64,000 nt of DNA from Bacteroidota bacterium (GTDB lineage: Bacteria > Bacteroidota > Bacteroidia > Chitinophagales > Chitinophagaceae): contig JAFDYE010000169.1 of the NCBI GenBank assembly GCA_018267585.1, forward strand, positions 1 to 64,000, given 5' to 3'. This document shows, piece by piece, positions 54,108 to 63,589 of this stretch. How positions within the stretch are numbered: position 1 is the stretch's first letter; the number at the start of each line of letters is the position of its first letter. The translations under genes and the position numbers were made by a program. The notes under the pieces were generated by a model. That model made no database searches and was not told the DNA's origin. It worked only from the letters and a program-made list of their open reading frames with translations.

Positions 54108-56657
54108 ATGAACCTGGCAAAGAAACACTATGGTACGATAGCCTGCAGCCCGCATATTATGGAGATAGACGGCTTCGAGCAGCTGGCCAACCTGGCGATG
54201 GACCTGCGCTGGTCCTGGAACAATGCCGCGGACGATCTCTGGGAGGCGCTGGACCCGGCGCTCTGGGAACAGTCGCGCAACCCCTGGCTCATTTTGCAAA
54301 CCGTCTCGGGCGAACAATTGCAACGCCAGCTGAGCTCACCTTCCTATCGTGCAAGGCTGGACGACCTCACCCGCGCACAGGAAGAAGAGGACGAGGAAGT
54401 CAGCTGGCTAAAGAGGACCTACCCGGATACGCCATTGAAGACGGTGGCCTATTTCAGCATGGAGTTCATGCTCAGCGAGGCGCTTCCGATCTATGTCGGC
54501 GGTCTGGGCAATGTCGCCGGCGACCAGCTGAAGTCGGCGAGCGACCTGGGCGTCCCGGTCATCGGTATCGGGCTGCTTTATCAGCGCGGCTATTTCCGGC
54601 AGTATATCGACGAATACGGCTCACAGCTGGCGTACAAGCCGTTCAACGATCCCGGCCAGCTGCCGATATCGCCCTTACGGATGCCCAATGGGGAATGGCT
54701 GCGGATAGAGGTCTTCATGCGTGGCCGTCCGTTGTGGATCAGGGCCTGGGAGGCCCGGGTGGGCCGGGTTCGGCTATTCCTGCTGGACACCAATGACTCC
54801 GCCAATCTGCCGGAGTACCGGGAGATCACCGGCGAGACCTATGGCGGCGGTTCGGAAATGCGCATCATGCAGGAGCTCGTGCTGGGCATCGGCGGATGGA
54901 GGCTGCTGGAGCACCTGGGCATCGAGCCGGACGTCTGTCATCTCAACGAAGGCCACGCTGCCTTTGCCGTGCTCGAACGGGCACGCAGCTATATGGAGAA
55001 GACCGGCGAGAGCTTTGACGTCGCGATGGCCGTCACCCGGGCCGGCAACCTCTTCACAACCCATACCGCCGTCGCAGCGGGCTTTGACCTTTTCGAGCCG
55101 GCGCTGGTGACGCGCTATCTGGGCGACTATGCGCAGCACTCTCTCAGGATATCGCTGGATGCCCTGCTGGCCATGGGTCGCCACGTCCCTTCCGATCCCT
55201 ACGAACCGTTCAACATGGCCTATCTCGCCGTGAACGGCAGCAGATGGGTGAATGGCGTCAGCAAGCTGCACGGCCGGGTAAGCCGCCACCTGTTCGAACC
55301 GCTCTTCCAGCGCTGGCCGACGGAAGAAGTGCCGGTATCCCATATCACCAACGGCGTGCACATGCCCAGCTGGGAGTCGGATGCCGCAGATCGTCTGTGG
55401 ACCGACGCCAGCGGAAAGGATCGCTGGAAAGGAACCACAGAACAATTCGAGCAGGCGATACTGAGCCTGTCCGACGAAAGGATATGGGCCATGCGCAACG
55501 AGGCGAGGACCGGTCTTATCAACTACATCCGTCAGCGTTCGGCCTCTATGCTCACTGCCTATGGCGCGCCGGAGCAACAGATCGAGAGTGCACGCCGGAT
55601 GTTCGATCCGAATGTGCTGACGATAGGGTTCGCGCGTCGGTTTGTCTCCTACAAGCGGCCCGATCTGCTGCTGGAAGATCCCATCAGGCTCACAAGACTG
55701 CTGACCAACTATCAGCAGCCCGTACAGCTGGTCATTGCCGGAAAGGCGCCGCCCACCGATCAGGGTGGAGTCGAGCTGATCAGAAGATGGATACAGTACA
55801 TTCACAATTCCGGCCTTTCCGCGCACGTCGTGTTCCTTCCAGACTACGACATGCTGCTCGCCACACACCTGGTAGGCGGGATGGACGTCTGGCTCAACAC
55901 CCCGCAGCGGCCCTGGGAAGCGAGCGGTACCAGCGGCATGAAAGTTCTCGTCAACGGCGGCCTCAACCTTTCCGAGCTCGACGGATGGTGGGTCGAAGCC
56001 TACAAGCCGGAGGTCGGATGGGCGTTGGGTGACGGACTCGAGCACGGCTATGATCCGGCGCTTGACAAGCAAGAGGCGGAAGCGCTCTTCTCCATTATCG
56101 AAGGCCAGGTGGCGCCGGAGTTCTACAGCCGCAACGGCGACAATATCCCGAAGACCTGGGTGGACCGAGTGCGGAAGAGCATGTCGAGCCTCACTCCGAC
56201 CTTCTCATCCAACCGGACCGTCCGGGACTACACAGAAAAATACTACATACCCGCCATGGAGCTGTACCATACGCGTTCGGCTCATAACAGCGAAGTGGGG
56301 CGGCGGATCGTGCAATGGAAAGGCGAGATGGACCAGCAGTGGCCCTGGCTCCGGTTTGGCCAGATGTCCGTGACCGACCACGCGGAAGAAGGGAAGCACC
56401 GGATAGAGGCAGAGGTGTTCGTCGACAAGATGGATCCCGCCTCGCTGTCGGTCGAGGTGGTAGCAGGCGCGCAAGGGAGTGGTGTGCTCTTCCGCCAGGA
56501 GATGACGGCCTCGCCCGGACAAGCGGAAGGGTGGGTAAAATTCAGTGCAACGGTGCCGGACAACCGCCCCTCGGGTGACTACACGCCGAGGATCGTTGCC
56601 AGGAGTGGAGAGGTGGCGGTGCCGCTGGAGTACAAGAGGATATTATGGCAGCATTAG
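54108..56657 (+). CDS. glgP: Alpha-glucan phosphorylase (DUF3417-type)
   Basis: 849 residues. The N-terminal DUF3417 region (LANLAMDLRWSWNNAADDLW) marks the short bacterial/archaeal alpha-glucan phosphorylases. The GT35 domain has YVGGLGNVAGDQLKSASDLG, VCHLNEGHAAFAVLERAR and the PLP Lys in EASGTSGMKVLVNGGLNLSE. It releases glucose 1-phosphate from glycogen or maltodextrin, which the upstream pgm uses. Its last 15 bases overlap the convergent gene at 56643. Confidence 0.95.
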   Translation: MNLAKKHYGTIACSPHIMEIDGFEQLANLAMDLRWSWNNAADDLWEALDPALWEQSRNPWLILQTVSGEQLQRQLSSPSYRARLDDLTRAQEEEDEEVSWLKRTYPDTPLKTVAYFSMEFMLSEALPIYVGGLGNVAGDQLKSASDLGVPVIGIGLLYQRGYFRQYIDEYGSQLAYKPFNDPGQLPISPLRMPNGEWLRIEVFMRGRPLWIRAWEARVGRVRLFLLDTNDSANLPEYREITGETYGGGSEMRIMQELVLGIGGWRLLEHLGIEPDVCHLNEGHAAFAVLERARSYMEKTGESFDVAMAVTRAGNLFTTHTAVAAGFDLFEPALVTRYLGDYAQHSLRISLDALLAMGRHVPSDPYEPFNMAYLAVNGSRWVNGVSKLHGRVSRHLFEPLFQRWPTEEVPVSHITNGVHMPSWESDAADRLWTDASGKDRWKGTTEQFEQAILSLSDERIWAMRNEARTGLINYIRQRSASMLTAYGAPEQQIESARRMFDPNVLTIGFARRFVSYKRPDLLLEDPIRLTRLLTNYQQPVQLVIAGKAPPTDQGGVELIRRWIQYIHNSGLSAHVVFLPDYDMLLATHLVGGMDVWLNTPQRPWEASGTSGMKVLVNGGLNLSELDGWWVEAYKPEVGWALGDGLEHGYDPALDKQEAEALFSIIEGQVAPEFYSRNGDNIPKTWVDRVRKSMSSLTPTFSSNRTVRDYTEKYYIPAMELYHTRSAHNSEVGRRIVQWKGEMDQQWPWLRFGQMSVTDHAEEGKHRIEAEVFVDKMDPASLSVEVVAGAQGSGVLFRQEMTASPGQAEGWVKFSATVPDNRPSGDYTPRIVARSGEVAVPLEYKRILWQH

Positions 56658-58172
56658 GAGATTGACGAACCGGCCCGCGGCTGCCGTGGGGGGATTACCA
56701 GCGGCTCCTGTCCGGGCAGCACCCGAGGCTTCTGTCCGGGCACTACCCGAGGCCGCCCCCGGGGCATCACCCGAGGCTCCTGTCCGGGCACTACCCGCCG
56801 CTCCCTCCCGCGGATTACCCGAGGCGAGGTCCTGACCCGATGGCCCACCCGCGAGGTCCAGCTGCCTGACCATACCGGTCCCTTCGAAGTCGACGCGAAC
56901 CCCCACGATGTCGCCTATCGAAGGGACTTTTTCTTCTTCGTAGATCGTCTTCCCGTTGAGCTGTATCTCAAAATGACCATGGTCAACCGTACATTTCAGC
57001 CGCTGCCACTGGGTAAAGTCGCAGCCAAAGGCGCTGAGGTCGTGATTTTTCCCGCTGATCCCCCTGGAGCCGGCGAACAGACCGATATCGGAGATGCATC
57101 CTTTGTCGCAGAGCGGGATCACGATGGCGCTAATCTTGCCCAGGATAATGATCTGTACCTTACGGCAGAGACACTCTTCGACTGTCGAAGTATTGCGGAC
57201 GGTGGCCTCCAGCGAGAATTGTTCGCCGGTAAAGCCGGGGAACTCGCGGATATTGCAGAAGTCCACCCAACTGCCGCTGAATACGCTGGTGCCGAGCTTC
57301 TCGCGAAGCGTGGCGGACGTAACGCCAAGACATCCGGAGTCCTGTTTTGTCTCACCCGCTTTCAGATAGATGGGGATCGGATCCTTATCTACGATACCCT
57401 TCCATCCACCAGAGGGGATGAATACGTCGGTCTGCATTTTTATTTCATTGTCCACGACCAGCTTGGCACGGAAATAACCAGGCTTGTAATAAAGAGAAGT
57501 ATGTTGCCTGCCGTCGGGGGCCACGGACTCCCGCCGGGTGGGGTCCCAGGACTGCTGGATCATAACCGAGTTCGGATGAAAAGAAGTAGCGTCGTAGTCG
57601 AAGACCACCGAGTTGGGCAGCTGTTCGGAGGTGCGTCTCGCTGCAAAACTCGGGGCGCCTATGATCACAGACCTGTGGTGGACGAGGCGTGCGCTGATCA
57701 AGGATACTACCGCGACGATGGTGGCGGAGACGACAATGATCCGGGTGGTGTACCTGCGGCGGGGCCCCGGCCTGACTGCCGGCTCCGGCGGCGGGGCTGC
57801 GGTTGGGGCTGCCGTCGGGACTGCCGCCGGCGCCGGGATCGGCGCACTCATCGGCGCACCCATCGGCGGAGCTGCCGTCGGCGCAGCCACGGGAATTTCG
57901 GCGGGCTGTGAGCGCTGCAGAAGATCCCTCCATCCTTCAAAACCCGCGTACCGGGCGAGGGCATTCAAGGTCGCAAGCGTCGGCGAGCTGTCGTATCTCA
58001 CTTTGCCCCAGACCCTTTTTAGCGTCGAAACGCTGAGCCGCACCCCCGTCGCATCGAACAGCCGTTCGCTCAGCGTCTCAAAATCTTCATTCGCCCAGGA
58101 GGCGGAATCACCCCAGCCGAGCGAATCCTCAATGAGCGATCTGCAACGTTGGATGGCGGCCTGCTGAGTCAT
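56643..58172 (-). CDS. Membrane-anchored protein with HTH-like N-terminus and C-terminal repeat
   Basis: 509 residues. Residues 1-90 look like a helical DNA-binding-type domain seen in Bacteroidota (ERLFDATGVRLSVSTLKRVW then TLATLNALARYAGFEGWRDL). A Pro/Ala linker (about 92-132), one membrane helix (about 145-160) and an extracytoplasmic beta-rich domain (about 175-440, with several Cys) follow. The tail has six 8-residue repeats near SGSARTGA, encoded at 56679-56822. It may be a transmembrane regulator or a structural protein. Convergent overlap of 15 bases with glgP. Confidence 0.7.
   Translation of the reverse strand: MTQQAAIQRCRSLIEDSLGWGDSASWANEDFETLSERLFDATGVRLSVSTLKRVWGKVRYDSSPTLATLNALARYAGFEGWRDLLQRSQPAEIPVAAPTAAPPMGAPMSAPIPAPAAVPTAAPTAAPPPEPAVRPGPRRRYTTRIIVVSATIVAVVSLISARLVHHRSVIIGAPSFAARRTSEQLPNSVVFDYDATSFHPNSVMIQQSWDPTRRESVAPDGRQHTSLYYKPGYFRAKLVVDNEIKMQTDVFIPSGGWKGIVDKDPIPIYLKAGETKQDSGCLGVTSATLREKLGTSVFSGSWVDFCNIREFPGFTGEQFSLEATVRNTSTVEECLCRKVQIIILGKISAIVIPLCDKGCISDIGLFAGSRGISGKNHDLSAFGCDFTQWQRLKCTVDHGHFEIQLNGKTIYEEEKVPSIGDIVGVRVDFEGTGMVRQLDLAGGPSGQDLASGNPREGAAGSARTGASGDAPGAASGSARTEASGAARTGAAGNPPTAAAGRFVNLLMLP
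56679..56822 (-). repeat. 24-bp coding tandem repeat, six copies
   Basis: Units start at 56679, 56703, 56727, 56751, 56775 and 56799; a common form is CCGGGCACTACCCGAGGC in the plus reading. They encode the 8-residue repeats of the protein tail. Variation between units is moderate, so this is not a very recent expansion. Confidence 0.85.
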
Positions 58173-58182
58173 AGCATAAACT

Positions 58183-59460
58183 TTATCGCAGCTGTTGGGT
58201 GTCTACGCGGCTGGGCGTGTCCTTACCGTCGACGATGGACTTCGAGCTGATGGCGATTGACCGGATGATGGCGGCCATGTTCTTCATGTCGAGCGTGCTC
58301 ATTTCGTCGCCTGCTGTATGATAGTATTTTTCAGAATCCATTTTTGAAGTAGAGATCGTATGGGCGGGCACTCCCTGTTTTGCGAGAGTGGCGTTGTCTG
58401 AACGATAGAACAGGTTCTCCCGGGGATAGGGATCGGGATGGAAGCTAAAGCCGGAGCCCTTCAGATTCTTTTCGAGGATCTTCCCCATGTCCGTCCGCTC
58501 ATAGCCGGTGATATAGGCGGAGTTTGTCCCCCACTTGCTTTCGGTGCCGATCATCTCGATATTGAACATCGCCATGACTTTGGAGGGGTCGAACTGGTTG
58601 GAGAAATATTCCGAGCCGAATTCGCCGATCTCTTCTGCGGTAAAGGTGGCGAAGACCAGCGTACGTGCGTTGTTCTTCTTCTTTGCAAAATACCTCGCCA
58701 GCATGATGACCGCGGTGGTGCCGCTGGCGTCGTCGTTGGCGCCGTTGTAGATGGAGTCGCCTTTATCGTCCGGCTTGCCGATCCCGAGATGGTCATAGTG
58801 ACCGGAGAAGATAACGTATTCGTTCTTTTTGCTATTTCCGGGGAGGATGCCTACTACGTTGGCCAGCGTCCGTTCGGTGACCTCCTGTTCTGCCGTTATC
58901 GAATAGGTGGCCGGATCGGCGGAGGTCAGGAGGAAGACGATGGTATTATCGGATTTGAACTGCTGGCGGGTAAAGCGCGCCAGCCGCGGAAAAGATCTGG
59001 CGAACGAGCTGTCGACGAGCACCAGCGTGTTCTTCTTCGCCTTGATATATCTCAGGACTTCCGGACCAAAGGCCGCCCCCGCCCTGATATACGCTTTTTC
59101 GAAGCCGCTGTGGTCATCGATCTTTATCTGCGGGGACGCGCTGACTACGACGACGTGGTCTGCGCTCAGCGTTTGTCCGTCAATGATAGCAGAGGCCGAG
59201 ACCGGCTTTGTGGCCAGCATCGTGAAAGGCTGGCGATAGCTGGAGCCGCCGTCGAGCGTCTTCAGACCGGCCTGGCGGAATTGCGTCCCGATGTAGTCGG
59301 CGGCTTTCTCGATACCCGGTGTAAAAGTGGCGCGGCCCTGCATGGCATCGGAGGAAAGCGTCCTTTCTATTTTCTCTACGGCAGCGGGATCAAAGTTTTG
59401 CGCAGACAAGCTACTGCCTGCCGAGATCAACAAGAGAAAAATAACAGTTCGTATTTTCAT
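58183..59460 (-). CDS. Exported M28 family metallopeptidase
   Basis: 425 residues with a signal peptide to about residue 21 (SLSAQ). The M28 zinc ligands are in SGHYDHLGIG, GANDDASGTTAVIML and FTAEEIGEFGSEYF, with later Asp and His in NIEMIG and HTAGDEMSTL. A PA-domain-like insert lies near 90-180. Probably a periplasmic or secreted aminopeptidase. It is 7 bases after the LytTR regulator gene and likely cotranscribed with the kinase/regulator pair. Confidence 0.92.
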   Translation of the reverse strand: MKIRTVIFLLLISAGSSLSAQNFDPAAVEKIERTLSSDAMQGRATFTPGIEKAADYIGTQFRQAGLKTLDGGSSYRQPFTMLATKPVSASAIIDGQTLSADHVVVVSASPQIKIDDHSGFEKAYIRAGAAFGPEVLRYIKAKKNTLVLVDSSFARSFPRLARFTRQQFKSDNTIVFLLTSADPATYSITAEQEVTERTLANVVGILPGNSKKNEYVIFSGHYDHLGIGKPDDKGDSIYNGANDDASGTTAVIMLARYFAKKKNNARTLVFATFTAEEIGEFGSEYFSNQFDPSKVMAMFNIEMIGTESKWGTNSAYITGYERTDMGKILEKNLKGSGFSFHPDPYPRENLFYRSDNATLAKQGVPAHTISTSKMDSEKYYHTAGDEMSTLDMKNMAAIIRSIAISSKSIVDGKDTPSRVDTQQLR

Positions 59461-59467
59461 GGTTTGA

Positions 59468-60202
59468 CTATAAGCTCATCATTTCTTTGAACTTGACCGT
59501 CTGGCGACGGCTGACCTCTATTTTTTCTCCGCCTTTCATTTCCAGCAGAAGGCCACCGTTGAAGTAAGGCTCTATTTTCTCGATGAGCCGCAGGTTGACG
59601 ATATGTTTACGGTTAGCCCGGAAAAAGACTTTTTCGTCCAGCCTTTCTTCGAGGGCGTTCAGCGATTTCAGGATGAGCGGTTTGTTGGGACCGAAATAGA
59701 CCTTGGCATAGTTGCCTACGCTCTCGAAGAGCCGGATATCGGAGAGCTTCACGAACCAGCAGCGTTCGCCGTCCTTGACGAATACCTGGTCGTGTTCGTT
59801 GAGGATGCTGCGGTTGACGGAGATCGCGTGGTCGGAGATGGGGTCTTTGTCTTCTTCTACCTGTAATTTTTGCAGGGCGTCGGCCAGGCGTTTGGGCTCG
59901 ACCGGCTTGAGGAGATAGTCCAGGGCATTCACCTCGAAGGCCTTCAGCGCGTATTCGTCGTAGGCGGTGGTAAAGATCACATTGGGGGCGCGTTCAAGTT
60001 CGGCCAGCATATCGAAGCCGGTCTTACCGGGCATTTGGATATCGAGGAAGATAAGATCGGGGTTGAGGCTGTCCACTTTTTCGATGCCTTCCGCGGCATT
60101 GGCGGCTTCGGCGATGACCTCTATTTCGGGGAAGTCGAGCAATAATTTTTTGAGTTCGTTTCTGGCAAGGCGTTCGTCATCGATGATTACTGCTCTGATC
60201 AT
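59468..60202 (-). CDS. LytTR-family response regulator
   Basis: 244 residues. Receiver domain with IDDER at 7-11, phosphoacceptor Asp54 (IFLDIQMPGKTG) and the conserved Lys in YLLKPVEPKRL (near 97). The LytTR DNA-binding domain (about 140-240) has FRANRKHIVNLRLIEKIEPY and a final VSRRQTVKFKEM. It is paired with the kinase encoded 46 bases upstream and probably controls the downstream M28 gene and other targets. Confidence 0.95.
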   Translation of the reverse strand: MIRAVIIDDERLARNELKKLLLDFPEIEVIAEAANAAEGIEKVDSLNPDLIFLDIQMPGKTGFDMLAELERAPNVIFTTAYDEYALKAFEVNALDYLLKPVEPKRLADALQKLQVEEDKDPISDHAISVNRSILNEHDQVFVKDGERCWFVKLSDIRLFESVGNYAKVYFGPNKPLILKSLNALEERLDEKVFFRANRKHIVNLRLIEKIEPYFNGGLLLEMKGGEKIEVSRRQTVKFKEMMSL

Positions 60203-60248
60203 AGTTGGGTTATTTAAAATTTGGCGGGGGCTCCCTCCGGGCCTCCTG

Positions 60249-61307
60249 TTATTTAGTCAGGTCGACGGGGATCAGGACACGCGCTTCGACGGTGTTCCCG
60301 TTGACCTCCCGGATATTAAAGTTAGCTTTTTGTCCGAAAAGTATCTGTAACCGATTTTGGGTGCTTGCCAGGCCGAACCCGTCTTTATTCCGGTTGCCGT
60401 TGAGAACGCCGGTGTTGAGGATGACCAGTTCGTGGTAGTTGTCTTTGAAATCGGAGACGATCTTGACCTTGCCGCCGTCAACCTGCCGGCTGATGCCGTG
60501 TTTGATGGCGTTCTCTACCAGCGTCTGCAGCATCATCGGCGGGACGGGCTGATCGAGGGTGTCCTCGTCGATCTCATATTCCACCTGGAGTCGGTCTTCA
60601 AATCGGATATGTTCGAGGGCGAGATAGTCTTTTACGATGTTGAGCTCTTTTTCGAAGGTCACCGTCTCCAGCTTCTCGGCCTGCATGCTGCTGCGGAGGA
60701 TATTGCTCAGCTCGGTGACTGCGGTACGGGCGCGGACGGGGTTTTCGTCGATGAGGGCTCGGATGCTGTTGAGGGCGTTGAAGATAAAATGGGGGTTGAT
60801 ATGGGCTTTGATGGTCTTGAGCTCGAGCTCCTTGACGAGGGCTTCCAATTTGAGGGTGTCGAGCTGCTGCTTGCTATACTTATCTATATAGTGGTACACA
60901 TAGTAGATCAGCGTCCAGGGGAAGATCATCAGGCCGTATTCGGCCATCATGGGGATCAGCCGGCCGGTGAAAGTGGCAGTCTTCAGGGAGGCGCCGACGC
61001 CGATGGCGCTGCCAAAAACCATCCGGAGCAGGCTGCCGGCGACGCAGGTGAGGAGTATCCCGACCAGGAATTTGGGGAGGGCCTTGTCGACAGGCAGCTG
61101 TATCCATCCCCGTTTGCGTATGACCTCCCGGAAGATATGGGTGGATATCAGCCCTGAGACGGCAACGATCAGCGCGTTGTAGATGTGCTGTTCGGTGACG
61201 CGTTGCTCGACGGAGGTAGTCAATGCTGCATATATGAGGATCAAAACCAAAAAAGCCCAGCCGCCGATCTGGCACCACCAATAATATTTGCTTCCACTTT
61301 TGGGCAT
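60249..61307 (-). CDS. LytS/YehU-type sensor histidine kinase
   Basis: 352 residues. Four hydrophobic segments (about 16-30, 43-58, 78-100 and 118-140) form a membrane sensor. The His_kinase region has the phosphorylated His173 in IKAHINPHFIFNALNSIRAL, followed by a HATPase_c domain with MLQTLVENAIKHGI and FGLASTQNRL. Partner of the LytTR regulator. The stimulus is unknown. Confidence 0.95.
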   Translation of the reverse strand: MPKSGSKYYWWCQIGGWAFLVLILIYAALTTSVEQRVTEQHIYNALIVAVSGLISTHIFREVIRKRGWIQLPVDKALPKFLVGILLTCVAGSLLRMVFGSAIGVGASLKTATFTGRLIPMMAEYGLMIFPWTLIYYVYHYIDKYSKQQLDTLKLEALVKELELKTIKAHINPHFIFNALNSIRALIDENPVRARTAVTELSNILRSSMQAEKLETVTFEKELNIVKDYLALEHIRFEDRLQVEYEIDEDTLDQPVPPMMLQTLVENAIKHGISRQVDGGKVKIVSDFKDNYHELVILNTGVLNGNRNKDGFGLASTQNRLQILFGQKANFNIREVNGNTVEARVLIPVDLTK

Positions 61308-61590
61308 AATAGTAAGTATCCGGCCGTTTTACCTTCCGGTGATGGCCAAAGCTAGGGTTTTCCCTGAGCCGATACCCCTTAATTTGTACTAATGGCTATT
61401 TTAAGCAGGCCATCGGTCCGGTTTTGGCGGGCGGAGCCTCATCCTCTGCCTGTTAACTGATGTTTAGCCGCTGACCGCAGGCCGGGGGCTCCCGGCGGCT
61501 TATTGGCGGCCCTTGCGGGTTCGGCTCAAAAATTGTATTTTTACAAATAGATCGGACTCTTTTGGCCCGGCGCAAACAAAAGGAGAAAGA

Positions 61591-63519
61591 ATGGAAATTA
61601 CCCCGGGGCCGCTGTTGAAGGCGGTCAATTCCCCCGCAGACCTTAAAAAGTTAACTAAGGAGCAGCTGCATCAGCTATCCGAAGAACTCCGTCAGTACAT
61701 TATCGATACGGTGAGCGTACACGGTGGTCATTTTGCCGCCAGCCTTGGCGTTGTCGAGCTGACGGTGGCTCTGCACCATGTCTTCAACACGCCCTATGAC
61801 CAGCTGGTCTGGGACGTGGGTCATCAGGCCTATGGGCACAAGATCCTCACCGGTCGCCGCGACCAATTCGCAAGCAACAGAAAATATAACGGGCTCAGCG
61901 GCTTCCCGAAAAGGGGAGAGAGCGAATATGATACGTTTGGCGTAGGCCACTCCTCGACCTCCATCAGCGCGGCGCTCGGTATGGCGATGGCCGCCAAATA
62001 CAAGGGCGAGACGGATCGCAAGACGGTGGCTATCATCGGCGATGGCGCCATGACGGCCGGCCTGGCCTTCGAAGGGATGAATCACGCGGGCGTGGCGGAT
62101 ACCGACATGCTCATCGTCCTTAACGACAACTGCATGAGCATCGATCCCAACGTCGGCGCCTTGAAGGAATACCTCACGGATATCACCACATCCACCACTT
62201 ATAACAAGCTCAAGGACGATATCTGGAAGGCGCTCGGTAAATTGCCCGGCAGCCAGTTCAGCCGCGAGATGGCCAGCAAGATCGAACACAGCATCAAGGG
62301 TTTCGTCAGCCGCAGCAGCAATCTCTTCGAGGCGCTGAACCTGCGGTATTTCGGCCCCATCGACGGGCATAATATTACCAAGCTGGTGGACACCCTCGCC
62401 GACCTCCGGAAGATACCCGGCCCCAAGCTGCTGCACGTCGTCACGGTCAAAGGCAAGGGCTACGCGCTGGCCGAGAAGGATCAGACCAAATGGCATGCGC
62501 CCGGCCTGTTCGACAAGATAACCGGCGAGATCTATAAGAAACAGTTTGCTTCTCCACAGCCGCCCAAATACCAGGACGTTTTCGGGCATACGTTGATCGA
62601 GCTGGCCGAGAAGAATCCAAAGATATTCGGGATCACGCCGGCGATGCCCAGCGGGTCTTCGTTGAAGTTCATGATGGACAAGATGCCGGACCGTGCTTTT
62701 GACGTGGGCATTTGTGAGCAGCATGCCGTTACGCTGTCGGCTGGAATGGCCACACAGGGCATGCGGGTATTCTGCAACATCTACTCTTCCTTTATGCAAA
62801 GGGCGTATGACCAGGTGATACACGACGTAGCCATCCAGCAGTTGCCCGTGGTCTTTTGCCTGGACAGGGCCGGTCTTGTGGGAGAGGACGGAGCAACGCA
62901 TCACGGCGCCTACGATATCCCCTATATGCGCTGTATCCCCAACATGATCGTCAGCTCACCCATGAACGAGAGCGAGCTGCGGAACCTGTTGTATACCGCC
63001 CAGCTCGACACGAATGAATATCCCTTTGTCATCCGCTATCCCCGCGGAGAGGGCGTGATGCCGGAATGGCGTACTCCTCTGCAGGAGATACCTGTCGGAA
63101 AGGGCAGAAAAATAAAAGACGGGAAAGAACTTGCGATCCTCTCGCTGGGACATCCCGGGAACTTTGTCACGGCTGCGATCCGCGAGCTGCGGGTGGAGGG
63201 CCTTGACCCTGCGCACTATGACATGCGGTTTGTCAAGCCGCTGGATGAAGAGATGCTACACGAAGTTTTTGGCCGTTATGACCGGATCATTACCGTTGAG
63301 GACGGGACGGTCGTCGGCGGATTTGGATCGGCCATTCTTGAGTTTCAGGCGGCACATGGCTATCACGCCACCGTCAGGATCATGGGTATCCCCGACCGTA
63401 TCGTCGAACATGGCACGCCCAAAGAGCTGCAGCACGAATGCGGATATGATGCTCCGGCGATTGCCGCCGTGGCGCGGGAGATGATGAAGGACAAGATCAA
63501 CGTCAGCATGCTCCAATAA
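61591..63519 (+). CDS. dxs: 1-Deoxy-D-xylulose-5-phosphate synthase
   Basis: 642 residues from ATG 61591, which has AGGAGAAAGA directly upstream and replaces the longer frame from 61513. Thiamine-diphosphate enzyme: ASLGVVELTVALHHVFNTPY, the ThDP motif IGDGAMTAGLAFEGMNHAG...N, and the transketolase central block DRAGLVGEDGATHHGAYDIP. It makes DXP from pyruvate and glyceraldehyde 3-phosphate, the first step of the MEP isoprenoid pathway. Stands alone; convergent with the aldo/keto reductase. Confidence 0.97.
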   Translation: MEITPGPLLKAVNSPADLKKLTKEQLHQLSEELRQYIIDTVSVHGGHFAASLGVVELTVALHHVFNTPYDQLVWDVGHQAYGHKILTGRRDQFASNRKYNGLSGFPKRGESEYDTFGVGHSSTSISAALGMAMAAKYKGETDRKTVAIIGDGAMTAGLAFEGMNHAGVADTDMLIVLNDNCMSIDPNVGALKEYLTDITTSTTYNKLKDDIWKALGKLPGSQFSREMASKIEHSIKGFVSRSSNLFEALNLRYFGPIDGHNITKLVDTLADLRKIPGPKLLHVVTVKGKGYALAEKDQTKWHAPGLFDKITGEIYKKQFASPQPPKYQDVFGHTLIELAEKNPKIFGITPAMPSGSSLKFMMDKMPDRAFDVGICEQHAVTLSAGMATQGMRVFCNIYSSFMQRAYDQVIHDVAIQQLPVVFCLDRAGLVGEDGATHHGAYDIPYMRCIPNMIVSSPMNESELRNLLYTAQLDTNEYPFVIRYPRGEGVMPEWRTPLQEIPVGKGRKIKDGKELAILSLGHPGNFVTAAIRELRVEGLDPAHYDMRFVKPLDEEMLHEVFGRYDRIITVEDGTVVGGFGSAILEFQAAHGYHATVRIMGIPDRIVEHGTPKELQHECGYDAPAIAAVAREMMKDKINVSMLQ

Positions 63520-63589
63520 AATACCGGCTTACCACCTGTTATGCTTTCATGAATGTGATGATGATGAAAGGCGGCGGTTATAATATGTC

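Noticed and set aside
61533..61546. TTGTA-TTTT-TACAA inverted repeat before dxs, similar to the arg site
   Set aside because: Short arms in AT-rich promoter DNA; the likeness to 41552-41571 is within what base composition would give.
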